From UBA10649 sp963700255 (GTDB lineage: Bacteria; Actinomycetota; Actinomycetes; S36-B12): a stretch of 64,000 bases of DNA. Made by a program: the position numbers and the translations under genes. How positions within the stretch are numbered: position 1 is the stretch's first letter; the number at the start of each line of letters is the position of its first letter. Positions 40,093-49,658 of the stretch are shown here, piece after piece. The stretch lies in contig CAVOWW010000018.1 of NCBI GenBank assembly GCA_963700255.1, forward strand, positions 1-64,000, given 5' to 3'. Under the pieces are notes generated by a model. It worked only from the letters and a program-made list of their open reading frames with translations. It was not told where the DNA came from and made no database searches.

Positions 40093-40901
40093 TTGGGCGG
40101 CGGATTGGTCGCTGCGGGACGGTTGGTCAAAGGCGGGATGACTTTGACGGAGCCGTCGGAGCTGACTTCCACGTTGAGATCGTAAGCGGGCTTGGGAGCT
40201 TTGACCGGCGTGGCAGCGGCTGCCTTGCATGAGCTTCTGCGCGCCTCTCTGTTCGCTGCTGGCAAAGAGCCCCTGGCGAATCCACTCCAGCCGGCGGGCG
40301 ACCGAAAGCTCCTCCTTCAACTTGGAGACTTGCGCGCGCAGGACCGTCAGGTCGTTGAACTGCTTTTCCAGTTCCGACTTCTCCGCCATCAGCCGCTTGA
40401 GTTCCTTTTCGAGGAACCCTTTCTCGCCCTCGGACGTGGCCAGCTTGCGCTTGGTCTCCTCGATTTGCGTGGTCAGGTTCGTGATGGCCGTGCTCAGGTC
40501 AACGGCTTGCTTGTCCAGCGCCTGATTTTGCGCCTCCAGCCCGGCGATCTTGGCGTCGCGCTTGGCGGTCTCTTCCTGGCTGGTCTTGAGCGCGACCTCG
40601 GTCTGGACGAGATTATTGGAGACCTGGGCGAGGGTGGCCAAGGACTCGACGTACTTGTTCGTCAACTGCCTCAAATTCCTGCTATGCGCTTTTCTCGGTC
40701 CTTTTCCAGCTCGTCGTTCACTAGTTTCTGCCGATCGAGTTGGTCGTTGATCTGCACCACGTTGTTCGAGAGCGCGCTGTTGGTTACGGCGGCGTCGTGC
40801 AATTCCTCGGCAGCCTTCTTCTTCATCGCGATCAACACAATGCCGAGCCCGACACACACGAGCACCAACAATAAGACAACAACCCCAATTCTGTTTTTCA
40901 T
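40089..40901 (-). CDS. Membrane-anchored coiled-coil protein (frameshifted)
   Basis: About 270 residues, unrecognised. An N-terminal helix RIGVVVLLLVLVCVGLGIVL anchors it in the membrane. A long coiled coil follows, for example VALKTSQEETAKRDAKIAGL and EKELKRLMAEKSELEKQFND. The C-terminus is short and ordered, with AYDLNVEVSSDGSVKVIPPL, ending NPPPK. Frame changes near 40,677 and 40,230. Translationally coupled to moaA by a four-base overlap, but there is no evidence for a role in cofactor synthesis. Confidence 0.68.
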
Positions 40902-41000
40902 AGTGCAGCAGCAGAATGCCGCTGTGCGGCCCGGCTTGACAAGCGTATTTTTGTTGTATCTGCACCTTGAATAAACGCCCGGGTCTTCTAGATTGTAGGC

Positions 41001-41678
41001 ATGAAATTGCCGCACGAGGTCCCCGTGATGACCTTGCCCAATGCCACGCTGTTTCCGCAGGCGCTGCTGCCGCTCTACATTTTCGAGCCGCGCTACCGGC
41101 AGATGCTGGCCGACGCTTTGCACTCCCACCGGATGTTTTCGGTGGCCATGCAAAAGCCGGGCCGCATGCGGGAAACCCCGTCGCCCGTGGCGGGGTTGGG
41201 TTTAATCCGGGTTTCGGTGGGCCATCGGGACGGCACCTCGCATTTGGTGCTGCAGGGCCTGGCGCGCGTGGAGCTGGAAGCGGCGGTCCGTTACAAGCCC
41301 TATCGCATCCAGCGCATTCGCCCGCTGGAGATCCCGCCCTGCGACACCGTCGCCGTGGACGCCCTGGTCGCCAAGGTGCGCGAGTTGCTGGCGGAGCGCA
41401 TTGACCTGGGATTGTCTTTCCCGTTTCCCGTGATGTCACCGGGCAAGGCGGAAGGCAGCCCGGTGCCGCCTTCCTTTTCGGCGAAGGAGGTCATGCGTTA
41501 CCTGGACTCGATCTCGGACCCTGAACACGTCGTGGATCTGGTTTCCTGCGCGGTGTTGCAGGGTGCGGTGGAGCGGCAAGCGATTCTGGAAACTGTGGAC
41601 GTGGAGGCCCGTTTGCGGCGGCTAGTCCATTTTTTGCTGGCCGAAATTCGGGCCAGGCGCAAAGGTAATGCCTCATGA
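41001..41678 (+). CDS. LON substrate-binding domain protein
   Basis: 225 residues with only the N-terminal LON domain of ATP-dependent Lon proteases; there is no AAA or protease domain. Visible motifs are VPVMTLPNATLFPQALLPLY, IFEPRYRQMLADAL, GLGLIRVSVGHRDG and GLARVELE. Stand-alone LON/PUA-like proteins are common and have no settled function; a role in substrate or RNA binding is inferred. Intact; its stop overlaps the ATG of the following gene. Confidence 0.85.
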   Translation: MKLPHEVPVMTLPNATLFPQALLPLYIFEPRYRQMLADALHSHRMFSVAMQKPGRMRETPSPVAGLGLIRVSVGHRDGTSHLVLQGLARVELEAAVRYKPYRIQRIRPLEIPPCDTVAVDALVAKVRELLAERIDLGLSFPFPVMSPGKAEGSPVPPSFSAKEVMRYLDSISDPEHVVDLVSCAVLQGAVERQAILETVDVEARLRRLVHFLLAEIRARRKGNAS

Positions 41679-42124
41679 ATGATCCGCATACTTCGCCAGA
41701 CAGCCCCTTTAGCAGGAGCCCCGAGGAAATGAGATCTGCGCTCTTCGCGCAGATGGTTATGCAGCAGTCCAGCATGGCCATGATGCTGCTGGGCAAGACG
41801 GCCCATCCGCAGACCGGCGAGATCGTCCGCGACCTTGAGGCCGCCAGGCTTTTCATCGACCAGTTGGAAATGCTCGAATACAAGACCAAAGGGAATCTCA
41901 ACCAGGAGGAAACCGCTCTGCTCCAACAGAGCTTGATGTCGCTGCGGATGGCCTTTGTGGAAGCCGTGGACTCCCCGTCCGCGCGAGGCGGAATCCGAGG
42001 CCAAACCAAAGTTCGGCGCCGCCCGAGCCGGCTCCCGCGCGCCGCGCCCGCCCAGGCAGAGCCGGCGCCGGCTGCGAGTCCCTCGGAGGCTGAGTCCCGC
42101 AAGAAGTTTAGCAAGAAGTATTGA
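41675..42124 (+). CDS. DUF1844 family protein
   Basis: 149 residues. The N-terminal helical domain ALFAQMVMQQSSMAMMLLGK with HPQTGEIVRDLEAARLFIDQ and LEYKTKGNLNQEETALLQQS is the DUF1844 pattern. The C-terminal third is Arg/Pro/Ala rich and may be partly out of frame. Translationally coupled to the LON-domain gene (ATGA overlap), a pairing that suggests a common pathway. Function unknown. Confidence 0.83.
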   Translation: MNDPHTSPDSPFSRSPEEMRSALFAQMVMQQSSMAMMLLGKTAHPQTGEIVRDLEAARLFIDQLEMLEYKTKGNLNQEETALLQQSLMSLRMAFVEAVDSPSARGGIRGQTKVRRRPSRLPRAAPAQAEPAPAASPSEAESRKKFSKKY

Positions 42125-42277
42125 GCGGCTGCCTGCGAGCCGCAAATCGGCCGGAAGATTCGTTGCGAATTTGCGTGACAACGCGAGCATAAGGTGTTAC
42201 ATAGATTAGCGTGTTGGCGATTGGACGCGGGTTAACAAACTGACAAGTATTCTTTCACCGGGCGGAAATGGAAGACA

Positions 42278-42556
42278 ATGAGAAAACGAATCGATGATGA
42301 GTTCACACACCTGCCTGTCTCGCGGCAGCGGAAGTATCAGTTGCGGATGAAGCGCGATCGGTGCTGCACCGAGTGCGGTGAACCGGCCGTCCAGGGATCA
42401 CGCTGTTTGAAGCACCTGGTCAAGGCCCGGGAGCGCCAGCGCAAAAAGCGGGGGCTCAAGCGCCGTTACCACGGCACGTTGAGCTATCGTTTGGAGGCTG
42501 CGGTCCGGCGGAAACGCAAAGGGGCGTCCCGGCGATCGACTTCCGTGTCGAGATAG
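42278..42556 (+). CDS. Small basic Cys-containing protein, conserved hypothetical
   Basis: 92 residues, very Arg/Lys rich. FTHLPVSRQRKYQLRMKRDR is followed by CCTECGEPAVQGSRCLKHL, a CxxC-x7-C-x2-H arrangement that could bind zinc, then RRYHGTLSYRLE. It resembles small proteins I associate with Verrucomicrobia, possibly nucleic-acid binding. The last 15 residues may be out of frame. Function unknown. Confidence 0.6.
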   Translation: MRKRIDDEFTHLPVSRQRKYQLRMKRDRCCTECGEPAVQGSRCLKHLVKARERQRKKRGLKRRYHGTLSYRLEAAVRRKRKGASRRSTSVSR

Positions 42557-42810
42557 CGCAGAGCCGGAGGTCAGGTCGGAGCTGGCGCGGCTGGCTGATC
42601 TGTCGGGAGGCGCCGTCGGCCGCAAGCCTGGCTGGCGCAAGGGTTCGGGCTATTTTGGCGCTCACCATGGTCGGCTTCGGGCGGAACCCCCGTCCGGATT
42701 AAGAGATTTCATTCCGGGCAGGACCATGAAAAGCCAGGATGAATAATTCCGAATGGGCTTGCCATCGTCGAGGGGGGTAGCCATATTGCCGCACCAATAT
42801 AGATAAATTT

Positions 42811-43044
42811 ATGGCTGACGCTGCAAACAAATATCCTGAGAACGTTCCGGGCAAATACTACGTCGATAACCAGTGCATTGACTGCGACCTGTGTCGCGAG
42901 ACGGCGCCGGACAATTTCAAGCGCAACGAGGACGGGGGTTATTCTTACCTTTCCAAGCAGCCGGAGAATCCGGAAGAGGAAGCGCGCTGCAAGGAAGCCA
43001 AAGAGGGCTGCCCGGTCGAAGCCATTGGCGATAACGGGGCTTAG
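42811..43044 (+). CDS. 4Fe-4S ferredoxin (single cluster)
   Basis: 77-residue soluble electron carrier. The cluster ligands are CIDCDLC and the more distant CPVEAIGD, typical of Fer4_13/15-type monocluster ferredoxins; YYVDNQCIDCDLCRETAPDN is followed by an acidic middle. An extra Cys lies in ARCKEA. Intact and followed by a strong terminator, so it is probably transcribed alone. Partner enzymes cannot be named from context. Confidence 0.9.
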   Translation: MADAANKYPENVPGKYYVDNQCIDCDLCRETAPDNFKRNEDGGYSYLSKQPENPEEEARCKEAKEGCPVEAIGDNGA

Positions 43045-43063
43045 CCACCTCGATCTTTACCCC

Positions 43064-43093
43064 AAGCCCGCGGCTGGACGCTGCGGGCTTTTT
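43064..43093 (+). terminator. Rho-independent terminator after ferredoxin gene
   Basis: Arms AAGCCCGC (43064-43071) and GCGGGCTT (43083-43090) with an 11-base loop, followed by five T. It lies 20 bases after the ferredoxin stop. Confidence 0.8.
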
Positions 43094-43327
43094 GCTGGAT
43101 CAGCCATAGCAGGATTTGCCTTCCGAAGTCGGCGGCAGTGACCAGGCTGGGTGAGTAATCAAGGTCGGTATCCCACTTTAGCCAACACCCGTCGGGTATT
43201 CTCAATGGCCGACTCGCGCTGCCCGCATTATGCCGAACGCCGACAGCCGATGTCGGACCAACATTTCTCAAGCAGCACCGGGGCCAACGCTCCGTGGTGA
43301 GGTTGCCTCGTTCCTTTTGCGGCTCAA

Positions 43328-43712
43328 CTACTTCTTTGGAGCTGCCGCACTCGGCGAGCCGATGGCTGCTGGCGGCGTGTTGGTGGGGCCGGCGGGTTGA
43401 AGGCCGTATTTGGCCAGGACTGGGGCAAAATCCGGATGGGTCCGCCCGTAGTCGCTGATCTTCTTGACAAAATCGTTCATCAAGGGGCCGCTCTTCTGGT
43501 ATTCGGCGATCATTTGTGAGGCCTGCGGGCGGATCGCGGCGAGATCCTTGCTCGAGGATCGCCACTGCCGCAGCAGGTAGATACCGAGCGTGCCGCTGAT
43601 CACGATGACCAGAATCAGGACCGACACGACAAGATGACGCAGTGGGTCGAACTGGGCTTGCAGGTCGTTCGCATCGGATTGAACAGGCGTTTTGAGTGTC
43701 GAGGTTGTCCAT
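43328..43712 (-). CDS. Small single-helix membrane protein A (frameshifted)
   Basis: About 125 residues. Starts at ATG 43,712. After an early frame change it reads TPVQSDANDLQAQFDPLRHL, then the membrane helix VSVLILVIVISGTLGIYLL, a soluble part SSKDLAAIRPQASQMIAEYQ and LMNDFVKKISDYGRTHPDFA, and a Pro/Ala tail. Function unknown. It follows a similar small protein gene by seven bases, so the two form a pair, possibly paralogues. Confidence 0.62.
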
Positions 43713-43718
43713 AAGAGC

Positions 43719-44004
43719 CTACTTGGTCGCGGGTTTGTTGGTGGGGGTCGGCGCGGTCTTGCCTGGTTTCAAACCGACGGATTCGAGAATGGGGTCAATA
43801 GCCATGATGGGTCTTGCTGTATTCCATGGTTTCACTGACCAGCGCGTTAATGAACGCCCTGTTATTATTGATTAGCGTTGCCTGGGTCTGAAGCGAGCGC
43901 AATTCGCGGGTGTTGGAGATGTTAAGCCAACACAACACGACCGAGGCCAGCGCGCTGACGGTCAGCACCCCGAGCAGAATCGTGGTCAAAGGACTGTTTT
44001 TCAT
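43719..44004 (-). CDS. Small single-helix membrane protein B (frameshifted)
   Basis: About 95 residues. MKNSPLTTILLGVLTVSALA and VVLCWLNI form an N-terminal membrane helix, then RELRSLQTQATLINNNRAFI and EYSKTHHG. After a frame change near 43,805 it reads AIDPILESVGLKPGKTAPTP and ends PATK. The layout (helix, NALVSET/MNDFVKK segment, Pro/Thr tail) matches protein A next to it. Function unknown. Confidence 0.62.
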
Positions 44005-44203
44005 ATTGATGGGGGGCACTCTAACTGTTTCGTCACGCTTGTCCAATAGGATTTTTGCCTTGAAAAGTTTCTTGATTTTGGCGGCCGGGGGCGGCAAAGT
44101 CGAATTCTCTGAATCAGACGGGCTCAGGGCTGAAGCCGTGAGCCGTGCACAGTATTGGCCAAAGTGAACAGCAGGAAGCATATAGCGAGCAGGATAAATC
44201 TGC

Positions 44204-44423
44204 GTGGCGAAGGAAGAACCAATTGAATTGACTGGCAGCGTGACGCAGGTGCTGCCGGGCACGATGTTCCGCGTGGCCTTGCCGAACGGCCACGAGGTGC
44301 TGGCCCATATTTCCGGCAAGATGCGCAAGAACTTCATCCGCATCAGCGTCGGGCGACAAGGTCAACGTCGAAATGTCGCCCTACGATCTGGGTAAGGCGC
44401 GGATCACGTTCCGGCACACTTAG
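44204..44423 (+). CDS. infA: Translation initiation factor IF-1 (frameshifted)
   Basis: Small OB-fold factor that binds the ribosomal A site during initiation. The GTG start gives AKEEPIELTGSVTQVLPGTM, then FRVALPNGHEVLAHISGKMR and KNFIRISVG. One extra G near 44,349 shifts the frame; the continuation DKVNVEMSPYDLGKARITFR and stop at 44,421-44,423 complete a 73-residue protein. A disrupted essential gene argues for a base error. Confidence 0.93.
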
Positions 44424-44513
44424 AAGCGACATTTCGTGGGCGGAGGGTCTCCCCGTGCTCTTGGGCGACACCTTTCGCTCGACTTTGCCAATAAGCACAG
44501 CAATCTCCCGGCC

Positions 44514-45908
44514 ATGCGAATCCATTTCCTCGGCGCCACCCGCACGACGACCGGGTCGCTCTATCTCTTCGAGCTAAACGGCCAGCGGCTGCTGCTGGAG
44601 TGCGGCCTCTTCCAGGGGCGGCGCGGGGAATCCATCGAGCGCAACCGCAACTTCCCCTTCGACCCGAAGCAAATCAATGCGGTGGTCCTCAGCCACGCGC
44701 ATATTGATCACTGCGGCAATCTGCCCAACCTCTGCCGCCAGGGTTTCGAGGGGAACATCTACTGCACCTTCGCCACGCGCGACCTCGCCAGCATCATGCT
44801 GGAGGACTCGGCCCAAATCCAACGGGATGACGCCGCCTTCGTCTCCAAGAAGCGCGCCAAGCAGGGCCTCCCGCCGGTCGAGCCGCTCTACACCGCCGCG
44901 GATGCGGACAAGGCGGTCCGCCAGTTTGTCGGCATCAACTACGACCGGCCCTTCCCGGTGGCCGACGGCGTCACGGTCACGTTCCGTGACGCCGGCCACA
45001 TTCTGGGCGCGGCCCAGGTGGTCTTCGACATCCGCGAGAACGGGCGCCAGTTCCGCTATCTCTTCAGCGGCGACATCGGGCGCGGCGACGACGACATTCT
45101 GCGCGACCCGCAGCCGGTGGAGGACGTGGATTACCTGCAGGTGGAGAGCACCTATGGCGCGCGCGAGCATTCGCCGAAAGCCAGCGCCAACGCCGAGGTT
45201 GGCCAAATGGTGCGCGAAACCCTGGATCGCAAAGGCAAGGTGATTATCCCCGCCTTCTCGGTAGGCCGGACGCAGCAGATCGTCTATACCCTGCATCAGT
45301 TGACGCTGGCGGGCGAGTTGCCGCGGGTGCCCATCTTCGTGGACAGCCCCCTCAGCGTGAACGCCACCGAAGTCTATCGCCTGCATCCCGAATGCTTCAA
45401 CGAAGCCATCTACAAGTTCCTGCGCGAGAAGGAAAACCCCTTCGGCATGGAGAACCTCACCTACATCCGCGAGGTGGCGCACTCGATGAAGCTGAACGAT
45501 CTGAAGGAGCCGGCCATCATCATCAGCGCCTCGGGCATGGCCGAGGCCGGGCGCATCCGCCATCACCTGGCAAACCACATCGGCAATCCGGCGAACCTGA
45601 TCCTGTTCGTCGGCTATTGCGCCGAGCACACCCTGGGCGCGCAAATCATGTCCGGCCGGAACCCGGTGAACATCTTTGGCGAGCCGCACGAGGTCCGCGC
45701 CCGGGTCGCCTCCATCGATTCCTTTTCCGGCCACGCGGACAAGGACGAGCTGCGCCGCTACGTCGAGGCCATCACGGGCGATATCAAGAAGATTTTCGTG
45801 GTCCACGGCGAGGAAGCGCAGGCCCTGGCCTTTGGCGAGACCTTGCGGGCCATGAAGCCGAAAGCGGAAGTCCTTGTGCCGGAATACCAGCAGACTGTCG
45901 AATTGTGA
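44514..45908 (+). CDS. Metallo-beta-lactamase/beta-CASP RNA nuclease
   Basis: 464 residues, intact. MBL motifs: LSHAHIDHCGNLP (HxHxDH), DAGHILGAAQ, and SGDIGRGDD (Asp ligand). The beta-CASP part has PAFSVGRTQQIVYTLHQL and IIISASGMAEAGRIRHHL, and the last MBL motif is FSGHADKDELRRY. Matches the YSH1/CPSF73-like family of RNA nucleases and metal-dependent hydrolases. ATG 44,514 starts the conserved MRIHFLGATRTTTGSLYLFE; upstream in-frame sequence is not conserved in style. Coupled to rnhC by a GTGA overlap. Confidence 0.92.
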   Translation: MRIHFLGATRTTTGSLYLFELNGQRLLLECGLFQGRRGESIERNRNFPFDPKQINAVVLSHAHIDHCGNLPNLCRQGFEGNIYCTFATRDLASIMLEDSAQIQRDDAAFVSKKRAKQGLPPVEPLYTAADADKAVRQFVGINYDRPFPVADGVTVTFRDAGHILGAAQVVFDIRENGRQFRYLFSGDIGRGDDDILRDPQPVEDVDYLQVESTYGAREHSPKASANAEVGQMVRETLDRKGKVIIPAFSVGRTQQIVYTLHQLTLAGELPRVPIFVDSPLSVNATEVYRLHPECFNEAIYKFLREKENPFGMENLTYIREVAHSMKLNDLKEPAIIISASGMAEAGRIRHHLANHIGNPANLILFVGYCAEHTLGAQIMSGRNPVNIFGEPHEVRARVASIDSFSGHADKDELRRYVEAITGDIKKIFVVHGEEAQALAFGETLRAMKPKAEVLVPEYQQTVEL

Positions 45909-46886
45909 AACCGTTGACTTCCTATACCTGCAAGCTTGCCGACGCGCAGGCCGCCGCCCTCCGAACCTGGTTGCAGGCGCATCAATACAAGTTCCGCGAG
46001 GTCCCCTACGCGCGGTTCGCTGTCGAAAAGGAGAAGACCAACCTGGTGTTCTACGAGAGCGGCAAGCTGGTGGTGCAAGGCAAAGGGAACGCAGGAGTTC
46101 GTCGAGTTTGTGCTGGAGCCGGAGATCCTGCAGGAAGCGCGGCTCGGCTACGAGGCGGTCCTGAATCCCGACCTGCTGCTGCCGCGCTTGGGTGTGGACG
46201 AAAGCGGCAAGGGTGATTTCTTCGGGCCGCTTTGCATCGCCGGGGCATACGTAAATGAGGCGGTCGTGAAGTCATGGGCCGATGTCGGCATCCGCGACTC
46301 CAAGAACATCTCCAGCGACAAGCGGATCAGGGAGCTGGCGGAGCTGATCCGCAACACGCCCGGCTGCGTGACCACGGTCGTCCCCATCGGCAACGAGGCC
46401 TACAACCGCCTGTACGCCAAGATGAGGAGCGTCAACGCCATGCTCGCGTGGGGGCATGCGCGGGTGATCGAGAACCTGATGGGGCAGCGGCATCGTATGA
46501 ACCCGCCGCCCGTGCGCGCCATCAGCGACCAGTTTGCCGCCAACAAGGAAACCGTCGCCAAGGCCCTGATGACTTTGGGCCGGGAGATCGAGCTGGTTCA
46601 GAAGCACCGGGCCGAGGAGGACCTGGCGGTGGCCGCCGCCTCGATCCTGGCGCGGCACGAGTTTGTCACTCGCCTGGGCGCGTTAGAAAAGCAGCACGGG
46701 ACGAAGCTCCCCAAGGGCGCGTCGGCGGCGGTGGATGCGGCGGCCAAGGAATTCGCCGGCAAGCAAGGCCCCGAAGGCCTCGCCAAAGTCGCCAAGATGC
46801 ACTTCCGGACCGCGCTTCGGGCGCAGGGCCTGCCGGAGCCACCAAAGGTTGAATGGCGACGCCGGTCTAATCCCGCAAAGGGCTGA
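45905..46886 (+). CDS. rnhC: Ribonuclease HIII (frameshifted)
   Basis: Cleaves RNA in RNA-DNA hybrids. The N-terminal substrate-binding domain begins at GTG 45,905 (KPLTSYTCKLADAQAAALRT, VPYARFAVEKEKTNLVFYES). After a frame change near 46,090 it reads QEFVEFVLEPEILQEARLGY. The catalytic domain has RLGVDESGKGDFFGPLCIAG (first acids), VGIRDSKNISSDKRIRELAE, and HRAEEDLAVAAASILARHEF. About 326 residues in total. The substrate-binding domain and GKGDFFGPL identify HIII rather than HII. Confidence 0.93.
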
Positions 46887-47491
46887 TCGTTGGCGGGCGC
46901 TCGTCGTCTGCTTCCACGGACCGCTTGCTGCCCGCCAGGAGCCCGCGGGATGGTCGCTCCGCTTGTTCCGCTTGTATTCCTCTCCTAGGGGCGTGCCGGG
47001 GCCGAGGCAGGGAGTTTAGCCTGTGGGCTCGCCATGCCGAGCCCCGTTGCATGAGACGGCCCACCATTGGCCATCATTCGACCCCAAGTTGCCATCCTAT
47101 CCACCTTTAACGGCTATCGTTCCCGCGGACTGGGCTTATTATCGCACCTCTGCTCATCCGCCGCGCAGAATTAGGCCGTATTTTCTGCGGTCATTAAAGA
47201 ACGCCGGCTCATTCGCCGTGTTAGATTAGCGCATATATTTCATAAGGATAATTCAAACTTGCATTATCTGTGGCGTATGATTAGAAGGCATGCTCCATAT
47301 ATTGCTTTCCGATGGCAAAAGATGTAAGGACAATGGCAAGGAATGGCGAGCAAGAAATCGGCTCTAAGCTAGACTAATCCCGTAATGAACGACCAGCGAC
47401 CTGAATCAGCATATCGAATCGCAAGATTTGGCCAGATATGTTTGGCCAAGGATTCGTGTCTGGCATTCAGCCCTTCCCCCGCTACCGCTGC
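46887..47491. other. Gene-free region before hemA
   Basis: 0.6 kb without a supported gene. The first 150 bases are GC rich and may be the 3' region of rnhC. The part from about 47,110 to 47,440 is clearly AT-richer than its surroundings, as expected for a promoter region of hemA, but I could not assign -35 and -10 boxes with confidence. No RNA gene was recognised. Confidence 0.5.
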
Positions 47492-48580
47492 ATGAAACTC
47501 TTCGTCGCAGGGTTAAGTTACAAGACCGCGCCGGTGGAGCTGCGCGAGAAGCTGGCGGTGCATCCTTCGCGGCTGCGCTGTCACGGCTGCCGCCTCAAGC
47601 TCGGGGGCAATCTGGAGGAAGTCGTTCTGCTCTCCACCTGCAACCGGGTGGAAATCTACGGGGTAACTCCGAAGGTCAACGGCAATGTGCATCGTCTCTT
47701 TGAGCTGCTCTCGATGGGCGAGGTTGATTTTGCCCCGCATCTTTATATCAAGGAAGGGGCGGAAGCGGTGGAGCATTTGTTCTCGGTCGCCAGCGGTCTG
47801 GAGTCAATGGTCATCGGCGAGACCGAAATCACCGGCCAGGTGAAGCAGGCGTACCAGGCGGCGCAGGAAGCCAAGCTGACCGGGCGGGTGACCAACCGGC
47901 TGTTCCAGACGGCGCTCCAGGTCGCAAAAGAGATCCGGACGCAGACCGGCATTGGCCGCGGCGCGACCTCGGTGGGCAGCGTGGCTGTTGATTTGGCCGA
48001 GCGGATTTTCGACCGTGACCTGTCCGGGAAGACGGTAATGATCATCGGCGCGGGCAAGATGGGCGAGGCTTGCATCCGCCATTTCGCCAAGCGAGGCGCG
48101 CGTTCGGTGCTCGTCTCCAATCGCTCCTACGACCGTGCGCTCAGCCTGGCTAACGAATTTGGCGGACGAGCGGTTCGCTTTGACGAGTGTCTGCAGGCGA
48201 TGGCCCAAGCCGACATCGTGGTCAGTTCCACCGGCTGCCCCCCAAACCATTCTGCATCCGGGACGATGTGGCTTCGGTCATGGCCAGGCGCGGCAACCGC
48301 CCCCTCTTTCTAATTGACATCGCCGTGCCGCGGGACATTGATGCGGAGGTTGATCAGCTCGAGCAACGTTTACCTTTACAATGTGGATCACCTGGAAGCG
48401 ATCGTGCGCGAGAACGTGCGGCATCGCGAACAGGAATTGGCCCGCTGCCAGGCCATCCTCGCCGAGCGAACAGGGGCCATCATGGCTCGCTTCACGCCGG
48501 CCCCGGAGAAGACTTTTGACCCGGGCGTTCCATCTGAGCCCGCATGGGCGCTGGATGCCGTGGCGGCTTGCCCCGGCTGA
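47492..48580 (+). CDS. hemA: Glutamyl-tRNA reductase (frameshifted)
   Basis: First committed step of C5 tetrapyrrole (heme) synthesis: NADPH reduction of Glu-tRNA to glutamate semialdehyde. MKLFVAGLSYKTAPVELREK starts the conserved domain. The catalytic Cys is in LLSTCNRVEIYG; GLESMVIGETEITGQVKQAY and the NADPH site VMIIGAGKMGEACIRHFAKR follow. Frame changes near 48,240 and 48,365, then NVYLYNVDHLEAIVREN. It ends shortly after FDPGVPSEPAWALD, so the C-terminal dimerisation part is somewhat short. Located directly upstream of the heme-protein cluster. Confidence 0.93.
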
Positions 48581-48775
48581 TCCGGGGATGTGGAAGCAAT
48601 TCGCAATGAACGCAAAAGACACTTTTGACGAGAGAGCCGGGCAGTGAGCTCGCTGCAGGGCCAAACTCGCGTCGGAAAACGCGCCATCCGGTGGATGACG
48701 CGCTCAACCTCGCGGCCTCAAGCTAGTGCCGCGGCAAATCAGCAATACCCAAACAGAAGAAAGCACGCGCCAGTT

Positions 48776-49522
48776 ATGAAATACTCAAACCTCCTCACAC
48801 TTAGCCTCGCGGTTGGCGCCTTACTGTTATCGTCTGCAGTAACCCGGGCGGGCATTCTGGGCTCGCCGCATGATTTCCACAGTGAATCGTGGAACAACAA
48901 CCCGGGCGACCCCAACTCTGTGTGCAGCCCCTGCCACCAGGCTCACAATGTTGACAGCAAAGTGATTCCGCTCTGGAACCACGCCAGCTCCCAAGGCCCC
49001 TGGATAATGTACAGCACCCTCAACAGCCCAAGTTTCAAGGCTTCGGGCACGGAGACCCCGATCAACAGCGCAGCCAACTCCCCCCGAGTTTCGCAGGCGT
49101 GCTTGAGCTGCCACGACGGCACTGTGGCGGTCAACGCCTACGGTGGCATCATTCAGGGCGGCACCGCCCAGTATCTGACTAACAGCGCGAAGATCGGGAC
49201 GGACCTGACGCATACCCACCCGATCTCCTTTACGTATAACGCGGCTTTGGTTGGAACGGGCCCCACGCAGGACAAGTGGCTGTATAATCCCGACACGACC
49301 CAAGTGATTATCCCGGACGGCACCTTCAATCCCGGGAACGACATGACGATCAATGGCTTCCTGCTGGGCGGCAACCATCGCATGGAATGTTCCTCGTGCC
49401 ACGACGTTCACAACCAGGAAGGCACGCCTTTTGACATTACTACCAACCCGAATCTGGTCAGGATCAACGGCACCAAGGCCGGCGTGGGCAGTACGCTCTG
49501 TCGCAGTTGCCACAACAAGTAA
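48776..49522 (+). CDS. Tetraheme c-type cytochrome, doubled-CxxCH type
   Basis: 248 residues, intact. Signal peptide at residues 1-25 (NLLTLSLAVGALLLSSAVTR then AG). Four heme sites: CSPCH (50), CLSCH (109), CSSCH (205) and CRSCH (242). The intervening text PLWNH, CLSCHDGTVAVN, THPISFTYN and CSSCHDVHN recurs in the partial cytochrome at the right edge of the window. ATG 48,776 is chosen because the signal peptide starts there; the frame extends further upstream. Periplasmic electron carrier, likely feeding the following cytochromes. First gene of the cytochrome cluster. Confidence 0.88.
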   Translation: MKYSNLLTLSLAVGALLLSSAVTRAGILGSPHDFHSESWNNNPGDPNSVCSPCHQAHNVDSKVIPLWNHASSQGPWIMYSTLNSPSFKASGTETPINSAANSPRVSQACLSCHDGTVAVNAYGGIIQGGTAQYLTNSAKIGTDLTHTHPISFTYNAALVGTGPTQDKWLYNPDTTQVIIPDGTFNPGNDMTINGFLLGGNHRMECSSCHDVHNQEGTPFDITTNPNLVRINGTKAGVGSTLCRSCHNK

Positions 49523-49658
49523 CCACTGCCCTGTTTTTTTGCTGCTGGCCGAAGAAAGCCCCGCGCGAGCCGGTTTCCCACGTGCCTTATGCAGCATCGG
49601 GCAGTCTGATCAAAGATCGTAGCAGTTAACCAACGAAAAACTTAAGATTAATGTGCCA

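Noticed and set aside
39637..41439. Apparent 600-residue minus-strand fusion protein
   Set aside because: It joins three unrelated pieces (antisense of the LON gene, coiled-coil protein, MoaA) because of frame changes; motifs support separate genes.
44574..45806. Long antisense open frame of 410 codons
   Set aside because: It lies exactly opposite the intact MBL nuclease gene, has no recognisable motifs and arises from GC-rich codon use.
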